From Lutraria lutraria (taxonomy: Eukaryota; Mollusca; Bivalvia; Venerida; Mactridae): DNA of 64,000 nt. A program made the translations under genes and the position numbers. Shown in pieces: positions 12,165-25,318 of the stretch (position 1 is its first letter; every line of letters starts with the position of its first letter). The notes below the pieces were generated by a model. The model saw nothing but the letters and a program-made list of their open reading frames with translations, did no database searches and was not told where the DNA came from. The stretch is taken from assembly GCA_964023205.1 (NCBI GenBank), contig OZ026842.1, positions 34,611,501 through 34,675,500 on the forward strand. The letters run 5' to 3'.

Positions 12165-12461
12165 GTGATGATACATTACGCATGTATTTGTTCTATATTC
12201 GTGACTGAATTTCGAGTAACAAAAACAGAAACCATCCCGAAATCTAATTCACAAAGACTTCTCATTAAATGTCCTTCTCAATATTTGATTATAAGGTCGG
12301 TAAAAGATGCCCACGGGTATTATCATAGTGTGAATTTCACGATCTTCCTATTGTTACGGTCACCGTCAGTCGGAATTCCTTTGATTCAACCGTTAATATC
12401 TACATCTGATATGCGAGATAATATAACCTGTAATTTACTACAATTGTCACCCGATGAGCAG
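12165..12461 (+). CDS. Tentative exon with strong donor, unrecognised protein
   Basis: A plus-strand frame stays open for about 100 codons and meets GAGCAG|GTATGT, a near-consensus donor, at 12461/12462. The last 30 codons (ending LLQLSPDEQ) are less AT-biased than the surroundings. Possible acceptors lie after CCGTCAG (about 12368) or after an earlier ATTTCGAG. No family is recognised and no partner exon was found, so this may be chance. Confidence 0.18.
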
Positions 12462-12649
12462 GTATGTATATGACTGATTTTTTCAATCTTTGGATCTGTA
12501 TTCTGCTTTATGAAACTCTTCAGGCATTTGACAACCCCATGGTCCAATCTTAAGTTCAAGCAGCACAGTCCTTTTCGTGTACTGGTTGTTTATCAGTCCA
12601 TTCAACAGCTGTGGTCATTTCAGAGTCAGCTCAGAGAAAGCATTTATAT

Positions 12650-12870
12650 CCCTACTCTTGTATAGAGAATAGTTTATCCTGATTCTTTATCGTGTCGTGT
12701 GTAAATCAGCTCCGTACAACCCTTTTCTCAGTGTGATTTTATGAAAACCTGTCCGTGAAATATCGACAAGCGGAGCAGAGATTCGAGCCCACGTACTTTC
12801 AGACGGTTCGTCCGGCTTGAAATCAAAGCAGACACATATCGCTATTGGCCAAGAATTTGTTATTGACTTC
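12650..12870 (-). mobile_element. tRNA-derived SINE, family 3, diverged copy
   Basis: Read on the minus strand it has a B-box-like GGGCTCGAATC, then TCTGCTCCGCTTGTCGATATTTC, and ends near GACACGATAAAGAATCAGG. The copy at 22950-23178 has the same order of blocks. The preceding 12575-12645 block resembles 30298-30365. The 83-codon minus frame over it is a shadow. Confidence 0.55.
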
Positions 12871-14306
12871 ACTAAAGCCCCTACTAGTGTATTTATGCTG
12901 GATGAAACAAGCGAAGCGACGAAACCATTGAATACCAAAATCCCTGTAAGGAACTCTTCAGCGTCTTGTGGGGAAATATGATGTTAGCTTAATTTTATGT
13001 AGATATCAGACTTACAACCTAGCTCCCCATATTTAGCGACCGAGAGCTAATCCGCACATCTAGATTTATTCGGATTGCTATAAGTTCAAAAATTGCTGGT
13101 ATGTACGTTCTCAATAGATCTGCACGTTATTGATATTATCAATGTTTTAATTTCCGCATCGTGAAAGATATGCATATCCATAATTAGTACAATGTTTATC
13201 TAAGCTTAACATCTTAATGTCCTATCTAATTGTGAAAAACGCGTTGATTATCCTGTTTGTTGTGATCGACTCGCTTCATACAACTGAATGGTAGATTATG
13301 TCTGATTAATGAATAATGTAAAATTTACTGAAACAATGGGGCGGGGTAACTCATCGCATGTTTTTGATTGTTGTCAGAGTTTGATATTTAGTGCTAGATT
13401 CGAGCTTAATTTTCCCCTATCGGTATGGGCTAGTCTATTGGAGATCTGATGAATGATTTCTTTTCAGTTAAGAATTCTGTATACATATGTTGTAGATATA
13501 TACGTTTTACAATCCAAGATTCGTTTCATCAAAGACCTACATACTATTATATATAGTATAGCCTTTCGACATCAGTTGCTAAAATTGAAATTCGAGTTAT
13601 GCATTTTTAGTAAAGAGTTTAATTAATGGTACACACATTTTCTTTCACTTAAACATATATATGTCCTTTTACCAGTCGTAAATCATAGTGTTTAAACATA
13701 TCGTCGCCTTAATGCGCAAATGTTTTAACTAAAAATATAGATGTCTCTATAATGGAGATGAGGATATATTTTTACGCCGTCAGAATTCTAGCCTTTGACC
13801 TAGGAGCCAAAAACTGGCGGCATCATTTAGGGTTCACAATCCCTCTTTTTAACAAAAATGCGTACAACAACTAAACAAACGTTTAGTGCATAAGTGTATG
13901 AATTAAGTAAAAATTACACGTAAAATATTAATAGCCTTAAAGTTTAAGAATGACATGTTTTATGAACACACTAGAAATAAAGAAAAAAAACTGTAAAATT
14001 ATGGTAAATTTAATTATTCAACCGTGCCTTCCTGTTACAAAGTTCTCTGTATTAAATACACATGTTAAACTTGTAAAAACTAAATTGTCTGATAACTTGA
14101 GTGTTAGAAAGCAATAAAAATATACAATACTTCTTTCATGTTTAATGTTTTACTTGTTTTCTATTTGAAGTGTTTTTGATAAACAAAATATGTCTTGTCA
14201 ACTTTTCTAATAACAACATACATGTACATCGTACTTCAATCTGACATCTATTTCATAATCCATCAATTACACCAACACTACATAACAATGATAGTTGCTG
14301 GCCAGG
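12871..14306. other. AT-rich DNA, nothing recognised
   Basis: I see no credible frame, array or element ends here. Confidence 0.5.
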
Positions 14307-14426
14307 CAGTATAGGCCTACACGAGCACATTTTGACCGGATACAAAACAAACTCTAAACTGGCTTCCCCTCTAAACCAGCAAAATGGCTTGTTCCCAGAG
14401 CCGACCGGTTTAGAGGGTTTCTACTG
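14307..14426. mobile_element. Short TA-flanked MITE-like element (family F)
   Basis: The right end GGTTTAGAGGGTTTCTACTG is followed by TA. Inside, CCCCTCTAAACCAGC is its approximate inverted partner, and a diverged left end CAGTATAGGCC lies at 14307. The pattern fits a decayed Tigger-like MITE. The exact left boundary is uncertain. The 76-codon frame across it is incidental. Confidence 0.4.
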
Positions 14427-16542
14427 TACTCGTTTACATATAGATTATTATATAATTGAAAACCATGTAACACTCACGAACATTTGTTGGCTTTTTCATA
14501 AGCAAAAGTTCATAAATCAGGCAAACATGCATTTAGACCCAACTTATTTCTGCATACCCTAGAATTATTTACGATGTAGGTCTTTTCCCCCAATGTTTTC
14601 ATTTTTGACCCTACACTTCTGGTGTAGAAACATATATAGGATTCTTTAGCTTGACAGAAATTGTTTCGAGTTGACAAATTAAAACTACATGATCACAGCA
14701 ATAATAATTATTGTTTGTAATTTTCTTGAACAAAATAGTTCCAGATATAGTTTCGCAAATTCCATCAATGTTAGATGGTTAAGCAAGAACATACCTGCTG
14801 GTTTTGTATTCTTATGTGAACTGGAAATACTGAGCAGGAACTCTCCGTAAAAGTGTGTGTGTTTATATTATTTTGAAACTGCATCCGGGTCACCCAGCTA
14901 TAACATTATAATAAATTACTGTATACAATTTCAGCCGCTTTTAAACCCTTGTCTGGTTATGGTATTTTTAAACCTTTCTTAATGTGTTCCCAAGGTGATG
15001 CAAATTTTTAATATACATACTCGTTTTAATTGTTCGCGCTAAATTGCTCGAATAGACTTTGAAAAAAGCGTCCTTTCTCTCCATGTGCGTCCCATCAAAA
15101 CCCAGAGTAGCGTGTTTAACATATCTAACATTCGCTAAGGTATCACAGAGTATTATTAACATATTATTAAGTGGAGCAACTACTGACTTCTCCACTGAAC
15201 TAAACGCAGTTTGATGCATATATTGCACACGGAGACTTTAATCATATGTATAAACATGTGTTATTGATAGTACTGACATTTGCTGCATCATCTTGTGTCT
15301 GTACAAGATTGATAAGCATTTAGTTATAAATATTGCTTTTCATCATTTTATAATGGAGCAGGTAATCTTGTTCAATTCATCATATCCTTTACGCTTCTGA
15401 GTTTTTGACACTTGATATTATAAGCTGTTCAATACAACCGCTCGTCCGTCCGTCGGTTCGTACATACGAATGCCAAAATCCCAATTATTCCACGAACGGT
15501 CGACCACTGCCCCACATGATGCCTGAAGAGGGCGATGCAATTTATATTGGATGATGCCGCCTCACCTCAGCATGGTGGTATTACATTAGGAATTTACTAC
15601 CAAGACAACATAAAACACTACACACCTTGAACGGACCAGTCTGGATTTAAGCTGAAACAATCAGTAAAACTAAAAACCGGCGACCAAATATGACGTATCT
15701 ACAAATTAACCATGCAATGGAAATCGGGCTTACAAAGCCTAAAATTATCCCACGTTTCGAAGCCATTAGTTTAGTTCCCGAGACGGTAACCAGACTACAC
15801 TGCCATTAGTATAGTAACGCAAATATTTCTTTGGAACGAAAAGAGATGTCAAAAAAATGAAAGCATTGAAAGTTCCTTGGTTCATGATTGAGTACCCATT
15901 TCTGAACAACCATGTCCTGTTCATGTTCTCGTACACACCTCTCTTAATATAAAAAGAACCAACCGAGACGCTTTCTAGCGGCTTTAAAAGCTATCCTTGC
16001 GTATATCTTCAGACAGATGAACATACGGCAGACCCGCGTCTAAAACCCGCCCAATGATTTTTAACACTCAGAGGGCATGTTTAAACATGCTCATAAAACC
16101 ATCTCAATGCAGTAATGTAGATTAAAATTCGTTTAATTAATAAATACGTTTGACTGATGGTGTCTGACATAAAATGCGTTACCATAAAACCATTCATTTA
16201 CCATCTATAACAAAGTTAGTCAAATAAAATCCATTTAATGTACAATGAAATTACAAATTGTCTATTAAGATAGATGGTGATTTTTGATAAAATACTTTCA
16301 AAACATCGGCTTACAGGTGACAAACTGACAGTATGTGTGATCGGGGCAAAGTGCAACTGACGGGTATCATGCTAAGGGATACATTAACAGAACACTGAGG
16401 CATTAAGATGGTCATGTGATTTCATACGGCACATTAATGTATCTTGATTCTTCACGGATGATTTCGTGTGCTCGTTTAAAAACTTTCCCGGGGGATATTT
16501 ACACATTAGAAAGTAATTATAGTCCATAAGTTCGCTCATCAC
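14427..16542. other. AT-rich DNA with unsupported frames
   Basis: A minus frame at 14968-15228 (86 codons, first real ATG at 15219) reads fairly protein-like but has no recognisable domain or splice context. The stretch 15460-15560 is more GC-rich, without a feature I can name. Confidence 0.4.
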
Positions 16543-16636
16543 CGAAAATAGTAAAATGACCTCCGAATAAATGCCACCTGTCATTAAAGGTCATGTTTTA
16601 TCTTTCCAAGGGTGGTCTTTGTTCACAAATTGACTG
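16543..16636. mobile_element. MITE family B, partial copy B2
   Basis: AAATGACCTCCGAATAAATG, CACCTGTCATTAAAGGTCA and TTCCAAGGGTGGTC match the interior of the copy at 7470. The right end TTGACTG is present; the left end is lost. Confidence 0.6.
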
Positions 16637-17982
16637 ATTGTATTTCATTATCTAAATAGGTTTAACAATTGATTTTTTACCGTTCACCAATTCGAGAAAC
16701 ATTAATTTTTATGTCCGTTTGTAGTCACATCTTATTTGATTTATACTGACATTTTCAGGTTTAAAAATAGTTAAGTGTTAGAAAGTTTACTTTGTATGTT
16801 TAATAAATTATAAACAAATTACTTTTCAACTATGTATAACATACGAAAGAACACACATTTATAAGTAACTGGGCAATTTAAATCGATCCCTTAAGGTAAA
16901 TTATCAATACTTAAAAATCATTCTAATGTATGAAAACTAGACAAAACTTTTGACACAAAATCTAACCATGCGTGAAAAAAGTTCAAACGACTATATATAA
17001 TAACATTATACCTCTACGTAAAAATAATTGTTACTGTAATGGCACATTATGTCAATTAAATTCATTACTTGGTACTTCGACATACTTCACTTTTCTTTAC
17101 ACATTTCCAATTATTACAGTTTTCAAGCATGGCGATGTTTACAGATAAATGACTATTAAATCAAAGGTATCGAATACATGTACAACATTAAAAACTATGT
17201 GTCGAATACATGCGAATCATAAAATCAGAAATCATAAAAAATTACGTTGCTGTTCCATGCATGAATGCTTCGATGCAACAGTTAACTGTTTTACCCATTT
17301 GTGCTAGCAAAAGTTCGACAAGGACAAGTTATTTAGGGCATCTTAAAATTTAAAAAAAAAACTCACATAAGCTCCTATTTAGACAAGTGTGTCCTTTCTG
17401 AAGTCACTCCTCCAATAACTCCGACAAAAGTTTAAATATACATATTTTAATACGGGCTGCTATGTAAAAGACGCTTAAATTATTGAGTAAACGACCTTGA
17501 AATAGACCGGAATAAGACGAATAAGATATTATACTAGTTTATGTCCTCAACTTAAACATAAAATAGATAATGGCTTCACGAATATCACTGCTGTGCCATT
17601 TCAAATACAAAAAGACAAAACAAGCGTGATGCATCATTTAGATAAATTCTTCATTCCGAAGCACAGCACATTACCCGCAGAACGATGACATTGTTCAAAG
17701 AGATCATAAGAGTAAATGCGACGTACAGACAAGAAAGGAAAACAACAAAAGAAGAAGTTTGACAAATAATAATCTAATAAATCTGATCTACATAATTATA
17801 TAAACATTTGTATTGATTCCAGTCGAGCAATTACATACAATGTTGTGCTATAACAAACAACAGGACGTTCGAATGTGGCAAGTGGAGGAAGTTGCTACGG
17901 CATTGTGGAGGCAGAGCATTGAACAGAAGTGTTGGTATGGTAGATGAAAAAGTTGAACTAACGGAAAGATAAATTAGCAATT
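16637..17982. other. AT-rich DNA, nothing recognised
   Basis: I see no credible frame, array or element. Confidence 0.5.
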
Positions 17983-18384
17983 TTACCCTGTTGTCAACAT
18001 TGATAACACCACAGATAGCATACATAAACACGAAGAGCAATGAAGTTTAAAGAAACACAGTTGGTTTGCAACTACATGTACATGTATATCTACAGGATAG
18101 AAATTGGTTGGGAAATGACGTAAATGGGCAAAGGATGTCTTAAATAAAAGTGAACATTTTATTACACGAGCTACTTTAATTTCGATCACATTTCCTTGCG
18201 CCTTTACAGCAAAAGGTACCAGCTTGCAATCAGTTTTAAAGAAAATTACTGGTTGATTTTTCAAGGTATGGTATTCCGCTAGTTTCATTAAGTTTGATAA
18301 ACTGGTAAAATCTCTGGATTCCGTCACTTGTTTAACTAGTATTGTGAAACCTAGTCGAGTGATATTTCGTTTTAATGATGTTTT
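17983..18384 (-). CDS. Tentative unrecognised open frame (about 133 codons stop-to-stop)
   Basis: The minus strand is open from just after a TAA near 18385 to a stop near 17983. The first in-frame ATG is near 18288, starting MKLAEYHTLKNQPVIFFK. The middle third (including LVPFAVKAQGNVIEIKVARV) is less AT-biased than local chance frames and mixes charged and hydrophobic residues. The C-terminal third is Cys/Leu-rich and looks non-coding. No domain, signal peptide or splice pair is convincing. It may be a decayed exon or chance. Confidence 0.18.
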   Translation of the reverse strand, partial: KTSLKRNITRLGFTILVKQVTESRDFTSLSNLMKLAEYHTLKNQPVIFFKTDCKLVPFAVKAQGNVIEIKVARVIKCSLLFKTSFAHLRHFPTNFYPVDIHVHVVANQLCFFKLHCSSCLCMLSVVLSMLTTG

Positions 18385-20905
18385 TTAGAAGTGATATGTC
18401 TCCAAAAACACATCATCGCTGAAAGCCGCGATGCAAAACAAGATGGCTTATTTCATTAATTTTAATGTTATCACCTTACAATCGATGGCAAAAGCAATCT
18501 AGGCTGGTTCTCTTTCACTGAATAAAATGGTGATTTCGGAGAAATGGGACATTTTGAAGGAATGGAAGGAAAGCTCTATCCAGATATGTGCGCCAATGTC
18601 TCTGTGTTTTTTTGTTTGTTCCACAAATATAAGATGATTCCCCAATCTCTTTGATTAATACGTTTTTATAATTGAAAGAACGAGCAAGATGTTCCGAAAA
18701 TGTCTAATTTCAACTTCGTTGAAGATGAATTGTTCGGACAGGAAACTAATACAATTCTACGATGCGACTGAGGAAAACTATGGCATAGTTGTTTTTATGT
18801 CTTTCATTGTTTCAGTGAAGTTAAAGTTGGGTTTTAAAATCTATTCTTTACACTTTACTGCGGTCTTTGGTCCCAAACCCAAAGTTGTGTGTTAACAAAG
18901 AGAGCGCTAAGCTGTCATGACACTCGTGGGTACCGACTTGTACTCTTGGGTAAAGAGGAACCAGCCGATTAGATCATTTTCTCTTTCAAGAAACGTACAA
19001 GCCTAGTGGTATTCAAAACTTTCGAGTATATAGCCATGGTCAAATATTACTGACAAAAATACTGGAAACACGTATACATTTGTATAATGTACTCGAGAAA
19101 TGAACAAACAAATTGACAATAATTAATATCATAAAAAATATACTGTTCAACTTTTATAATCGGTCACCTAAATCTTTTGCGTATTTCTTAATAAACGACA
19201 ACATTTAACTATTTAAGGAAATCAAAGACCTATACTTTGCGAAATGTAGAATGTCATAATCTTATAGGATAAGTGATGCTTACGATAGAATAAATTTGCA
19301 TCATACGATTCTTCTGTAAGGTGTCAAATAAAGTAAGTTACTAGTATAGTTGCGTTTATAAACTATTGAGAATTGACCATGTTAATCGATTATTAAACTT
19401 GAGTTGTGTAAACTGAAAAGCATGTGGTTGCATTCAATGACAGTAAATGATATAAAATATGATAACAAACCATTGAATTGATAATTTATTAAGAAGAATC
19501 GGTTAATTCAAAGGTCAGTAACCATTCAGTTAAATCTTGAGTATACTCATTGCATGACTATGACAATTTTAACAAACTCTAAAACCTGTCAAACATTTTA
19601 ACCGGACAACAGCCAAAACATAGACCGCCTCAGATTACATTGTTGTGACAATACACACACGATGAAGGTCACACGAGTCTGCTCTGTATAGTCCTGGGCA
19701 GTATTTTGATATTATTTTTAATCCGCCTTAGATGATAAGGATCTAGAATGATGTAAAATCTAACCCCAAATGTTATAGTAAGATTAAAGATGGTACAAAA
19801 TAGATACATCAGAATCCATTAGTTTACGCACCCATTTCATATACAATTGAACCAATGTTATTCATGAATGGTAAAAACAAACTTCATTAGTCTCACAGTT
19901 AAGTTTGAATGTACAGGCGCCATTTTTAATATCAGAAAACGGACCCAACATTTTGAAATGCCAATCAGTTTAATTGGTTATGTGGCATTGCAATTGTAAA
20001 AATAAGGATAAATTATTGAACAAAAATTTTAAGTCGTAGTACCATTGGCAAATCCTAAAATGTTTACAACCATTTCAATAAGAATATCGTTGTCAGCCAC
20101 TGACACTCTATACACCAGTTTCAAAATTATTAACAATTGATACGTTCAAACTATAATATAGCTATGATTTATTGCCAAACCCAGAAGGCGTGCTTTTAAA
20201 ACCTGACACTGTGTACATCAGTTGATTTAATTCAATAATTATTTATACATTGAATTCAGTTGGCGTCTAATCCTCATTTAATTGCCTCTTTATTCTCGTT
20301 ACTAATCATATTGATAACAAATACTGGCTCGTAAATTATGCTCAATTCATAAAATATAATAAATTTTATGATTTATTGGATTATAATTTTCAAAATACCA
20401 GGATAGAGACGAAATTACTTTGTCCAAAAGGTGAATCGGTCAAAGTTCAACCCAATGGTAAAACAGGGGAAGCTGTCGATATGTCTGAACGTCTTTTTGA
20501 CACGCAAAAGATGAAACTTAGCCGATGTGTTTGTTTCAATTATTTAGTTCGTCTAAGCTGAATAATGGACGACTTCAAGATGTAATTGTCCTAATATTGT
20601 ATTCGTTTATCATAACTAGTTCCACTCTAAAGTAGATTTACCAGAACAAAGTACCAATGGAAAAGTAAAAAAACACAACGAAACAACACCAAAAACGAAA
20701 GTTCTGAATAATTGTGTATTAACTCTCAAGTGTCAGCGGTATGTAGGTAAATATAAAGTAGGTAACAAGGTAATTTCTTCGGCACACCTGTGCCAGAAAT
20801 TCGATCACTATAATGTTAAATCCATAGGATAATTCACATTTTGAAGAACACATCGTGAAATCCTCCATGCCAGGGACATGTTGGTAACGCAAAGTCAATA
20901 ACATA
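18385..20905. other. AT-rich DNA, no recognised feature
   Basis: The short frames at 18689-18895 and 20376-20561 have no supporting motif. No tandem array is seen. Confidence 0.5.
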
Positions 20906-20907
20906 TA

Positions 20908-21079
20908 CAGTTCTTCCTCTCCAAAGCAACACCCTTTGGGAGTAGCAAAATTATGTTTTTGTTGAGAGGCTGTTGCTCTAGCGAGGTTAACTAAATAGTT
21001 CAATCGTGCAGTGCCAAAAATCATGCTGTTGTAGGGAGGTTGTTGCACAAGATAGGGCCGTTCAGGAGAGGTTGTACTG
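20908..21079 (+). mobile_element. MITE family A, copy A2, with TA on both sides
   Basis: TA (20906-20907) precedes CAGTTCTTCCTCTCCAAAGC, and the right end GGAGAGGTTGTACTG is followed by TA (21080-21081). The interior blocks GAGGCTGTTGCTCTAGCGAGG and GGGAGGTTGTTGC are in family order. The flanking TA duplication fits the Tc1/mariner-pogo superfamily. The 109-codon minus frame here is a shadow. Confidence 0.85.
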
Positions 21080-21081
21080 TA

Positions 21082-21783
21082 TATCGTAAACTATACGATT
21101 AGAAATATGGCCAACTGAGAAAAATCGCAATATACGTTTCAGTTTACGACTGACTTATGTTATGTTGATTTTGCTGTTAAACTCGTAAACAAGTTGTCCG
21201 ACCGTTACTGCTTATTTACTGTAGTTTGATAGCCTTCTAGCCTTGTGGTTGTTTTCTTTCTACATATTTCGAAAACATTTTGACCGTGTTGTTATTGTCG
21301 CGTTTCGCATATCATAAACATTCAACAAACGCATTAAAAGATAATTACAATATCAGTCCCTTTTCGGTTGTTTGAAGATTATAATCTTTGTATACAATAC
21401 GTGTATGAATTTCTCTGCGTGGCGATGACGATGCGAATATACTTCATTCGTCAAATATTAGACATATAAGATGCTAATGATAGAGCGCGTCCATTGTAAT
21501 TAAATGAGACGGAAGATCTGTAATGGAAATAATCGGACTCGAAATAAACAAAGTGTGTTATTAACCGAAAAGGAAGTGAAAATCACGCAAAGTGTGACAT
21601 CGTGGCAGCCTTGAAATATGCTCATCTCTAGAAAAAGTTGGATTGCAGCATATAAATTGAAATTGAATTCGTTAATTGACCTAGTTGTCGATGGGGAAGT
21701 TCCAAATTACCGCTTTAGTACTTTTTCTTTAATAAAGGGAAAAACAGTGTTTGTTCGAAAGATATTACTAAGGGATAACCGAG
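21082..21783. other. AT-rich DNA, nothing recognised
   Basis: The start of the 112-codon frame at 21618-21956 lies here, but its second half is the SINE below, so it is not a gene. Confidence 0.5.
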
Positions 21784-22058
21784 GCTTCAAAAAATCATGG
21801 TCCAGTGGTTACAGCGCTAGATTTGTAACCCGGCGATCCAAGTTCGATTCCCGGTCGCGACAGATCATACCCTTCCATGCAAATCTGACAAAAATGTCCA
21901 CTTTCCTCCAAATGTGGAGAAGTTGCCGGTTCCATGTTATTTGGAAGCTGGAGTAAGTTAGTACTGATTTAGAGTGCAGTCCAGGAATAATTGTTAGAAC
22001 TGGTGAATCGGTGACTGTATATAACTTGTTTTTAAAGGCGTTACAACCAAATAAAACA
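21784..22058 (+). mobile_element. tRNA-derived SINE, family 2
   Basis: The head has TGGTCCAGTGG (A box) and AGTTCGATTCCCGG (B box). The body blocks TCCAAATGTGGAGAAGTTGCC and ACTGTATATAACTTG match the copies at 2046 and 3007. Open frames on both strands over this stretch are shadows. Confidence 0.75.
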
Positions 22059-22949
22059 AAAGATAATTTTGTTATATCCATTTCACTCAATCCATAAACA
22101 ATGAACTAAAGAAGGACGTTTTCGAGGGAGATTATAAATACATTGCTGTATCCGATTCTTTGCCATATCCGACCACACTATAACCATGTTTTACTGTGCA
22201 CATGTACTAGCATATCCAAGACAGAAAGCTCACAGCAAGGCTATTCTATACTAGAACCCCCCCCCCCCACAATAATCCAATAAGTGTTTTAATAAAAAAA
22301 CTTCCAATGTGTTAGTTTATGTTATTTTGTAATTATAATTTATAATCAGACGAGACGCCAAGTCTGCAATAGAGGCTATTTTGCAGACAGGCTATGTATA
22401 AAAATCCCAAATATCAAAAAACAGCAATATCTGATGATTAAATTGATATGTTCGTAGATTTATGTTCGCGATACATTGAATGCAAAGCTTGGCGGATGTG
22501 AGAGCTTTAAATCGGAAATTGGCCAAGTTGATATCCAAGCAACTGCGATCTTGGACAAAATTATAGCTTAAGTTTGATCTCCGAACTGTATGAATACAAC
22601 ATTTGGCCCTCTGTAAAAAAATAAATGGTTGGTCCGCTGATATCAAGATGTTTTAGAAATTTTGACAAAAGACTGTATTCGTACTTAAGTTGAGATTTCT
22701 GTTTTCAATAGAAGCATACAAGAGTATACTGTCTAACAAATAATGCCTACCTATACCAACCCGATATTAAAGCTAAAATCGCTTCACCACAAATCACCAT
22801 TTTTTACAGGTGGCCTCACGCAGACTTTATTTGCTGTTATAAATACTTGATCTATTTTATATGCAGTATGTAAAGTAGGTTTATTATCATTACCATTGCA
22901 TAATGATTATTTTATATCGGTATAAATTACTAATATAACAGCTCAAATT
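22059..22949. other. AT-rich DNA with a C homopolymer
   Basis: A run of 12 C lies at 22257-22268. The 84-codon minus frame at 22392-22646 has no supporting signal. Confidence 0.5.
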
Positions 22950-23178
22950 GTTTCCTGGTTCTTTATCGTGTCCGGTGTAAAGAAAAGTCAATATAAAATC
23001 AAGTTTTCTGTGGCTTTTCTTAACACTGTACAGGGCTTGAAACGTGGGAAAGGGGACACTGAAAATTGAGTGCCATCGAAATATCGGAAGCCGGTGCAGA
23101 GATTCGAATCCATGACCGGTCAATTGGTAGTAGTCCAGCACATTAAAGTCTAGACCAACGAACCAGCTTAGCCATCTT
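22950..23178 (-). mobile_element. tRNA-derived SINE, family 3
   Basis: Read on the minus strand it starts with ATGGCTAAGCTGGTTCG (A box at 23163-23174), has the B box GGATTCGAATC (about 23099-23110), and ends GACACGATAAAGAACCAGG. The copy at 12650 shares the block order. The 83-codon minus frame is a shadow. Confidence 0.7.
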
Positions 23179-23264
23179 AAATCGTTCTATACCATGTGAC
23201 ATTATTGTAAGATATGGTGACAAAATAGCTTGATGGAACGGTTACATTTATCTTAAAAGCTCGA

Positions 23265-23513
23265 TTGGCTTATTGGCATGGTTTTGGTGGTCGAGTGGTT
23301 ATCGTCTTTGATGAGCAATCACTCGCCACTTACCGCTGTAGTATCGGATTTAGCTCAGTACGAGACAAATATTACATACAAGAAAGTCTTCAGCTAGATT
23401 ACGGATGGGCGATGGTTCTAACCAGGTTTACAACAGATCCACAATGAAGGCTGGAAAAGTCTCCAGAAGAGTTTGTCCGATAGTGCGACGTTAAACCCCA
23501 GTTAAAGGAATTA
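23265..23513 (+). mobile_element. tRNA-derived SINE, family 5, nearly full length
   Basis: The A box TGGTCGAGTGG (23288-23298) is followed by TTATCGTCTTTGATGAGCAA and ACCGCTGTAGTATCGGAT. The tail reads GAAGGCTGGAAAAGTCTCC, then GTGCGACGTTAAACCCCAGT. Heads at 5988 and 59036 and the tail at 8350 belong to the same family. I associate the GCGACGTTAAACC tail with bivalve SINEs. The plus frame over it is a shadow. Confidence 0.75.
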
Positions 23514-23597
23514 CTTAGTGGTAAAAAGTTTAAAAAAAACATAATCTCAAATCATATATCTACACCAATAGTGTTTAATATTATGAGTGCGCAACTA

Positions 23598-23771
23598 CAG
23601 TACAACCTCTCAAGAGCGGCCCTATCTTGAGCAACAACCACCCTTCAACAACAGCATGATTTTCCCATTGCATGATTTAACTTTTGACTTAACCTCTCTA
23701 GAGCGATAACCTCCTAACAACAACATGATTTTGCTACACCCAAAGGATGTTGCTTTGGAGAGGTTGCACGG
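23598..23771 (-). mobile_element. MITE family A, copy A3, inverted, with TA on both sides
   Basis: TA|CAGTACAACCTCTCAAGAGC begins the element, and TTTGGAGAGGTTGCACGG|TA ends it. The interior is the reverse complement of copies A1 and A2 (GAGCAACAACC blocks), so it lies in the opposite direction. Confidence 0.85.
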
Positions 23772-23773
23772 TA

Positions 23774-25185
23774 TCTATATAATTTCAGCATCCAAATCTT
23801 CATCAGTGATATTGTCCGTCTTCCGTAAGCGCCGGAAGCCTAGAACATCAATCGGATTTCTTCTATGTACCGGGGTATTTATATAATTGTATAATTAAGT
23901 GCGCTTATACTACTCAAGTATACCATTCTCTCGCTAATATTATGGTGTCTCGATAATAAATTAATGTTAATTACTATAATTCGTCGTTACTTTCATTTTT
24001 AATGCTATCTGACGCTATCTTAACTTTTATCTTAGGATCAAAAACAAGAAAAAGTTTGGTTAAAATCCATAACATCCGGTGTAAAACGGTTGTTTTCGTC
24101 TTTAGTCGCGATTTGAGACCTTGTATACAAATACAGTTTAAAAAGCCATCATTCATACAGCTTGTTTTCACTGACATTTAGCATATCCGATTTCATTTAT
24201 CGCTCATATCAATGAAAAATATCTCCCTAGTGATGGTAACGTAATACTTACATTTTTGTTATAATTACTCAAATTGCCTTTTACGTCTTTGAGTAGGTAA
24301 AACGCGCAGCTATAGTACTGAGGTGAGCTAATAGGGTTATATGTACCCTAAATATGACTTTTTTATTAATAAAAGTAGGACAGACCATAGAAAATGTCAG
24401 TTTCAGGACGCCTATGTCACCTCAATACAGAACCAGAATCAAACAATGAAAAAATAAGAATTTTTATTCTTTGAAAGATATGTTCACTGACGCGAGAGAA
24501 AAACAAATGTGCATGTGTGATATCAATTCAAAATTGAATATACTTAACATACAAGTTTTATCTTCTGTGGTTTATGAGATGTTGATAAACCAACATTTTT
24601 TTTAATTAGTGACCTTCTCCATTTAGGGGTATTGACAAAAAGACTAATTACATAGATTTTATCTGGTTGACAAGAAAATAAAAGAGACGGTTATCAATTA
24701 TGTATATTTCATCAGTGGTATGCTTCATTTGATGAAATGAAATGAAAAAAGACAACTCAAATCTATTAACTTGCTAATGAGTACCTAAAAGCGTTTTGAA
24801 AAGGTGAGCAATTAAATTCCAGTCAGACCGGTACTCTGTATCTAAGGGAATGTAACTCTATACCTACGAAACATGAAATCCTTGTCACTGTCTGTGTGAC
24901 CACATTGGAAGGTAAATTGAATATTTAGGAAAAATTCACCTCACTATTTAGACCACTTCATTATAACATCCATAGATTTTCAGACCTTATTTCAAAATTT
25001 CCTCCATATTGAAACCAAGAAAGGGGACCATCTCCACTTTATTGGTGAGCCAGTACTTTGATCGGTGTTTAAGACTAACTGCAACAATTTAAACAATAGA
25101 CCGAATATATGTCAATGCTTGTCTGAGAATGACTTAAACAAACAAGGAACTTCTATTTCAAATCTCTATTTACACATTTAAAATA
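23774..25185. other. AT-rich DNA, nothing recognised
   Basis: The 67-codon minus frame at 23974-24177 is unsupported. Near 24869 a minus-strand CGTAG|GTATAG donor has a short open stretch behind it, too short to judge. Confidence 0.45.
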
Positions 25186-25316
25186 TAGCGCATCCTCTCC
25201 AAAGCAACACCCTTTGGGAGTGGCAAAATTATGTCGTTGTTGCAGTAGGAAAGATCATGCTGCTATTAAAGGGAGATTGTTGCTGAAGAGAGGGCCACTC
25301 AGGGGAGGTTGTACTG
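25186..25316 (+). mobile_element. MITE family A, copy A4, internally deleted
   Basis: The left end is eroded (GCGCATCCTCTCCAAAGCAAC); the right end GGGGAGGTTGTACTG is followed by TA. About 40 bp of the family interior, the middle GAGGTTGTTGCTCTAGC block, is missing compared with A2. Confidence 0.75.
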
Positions 25317-25318
25317 TA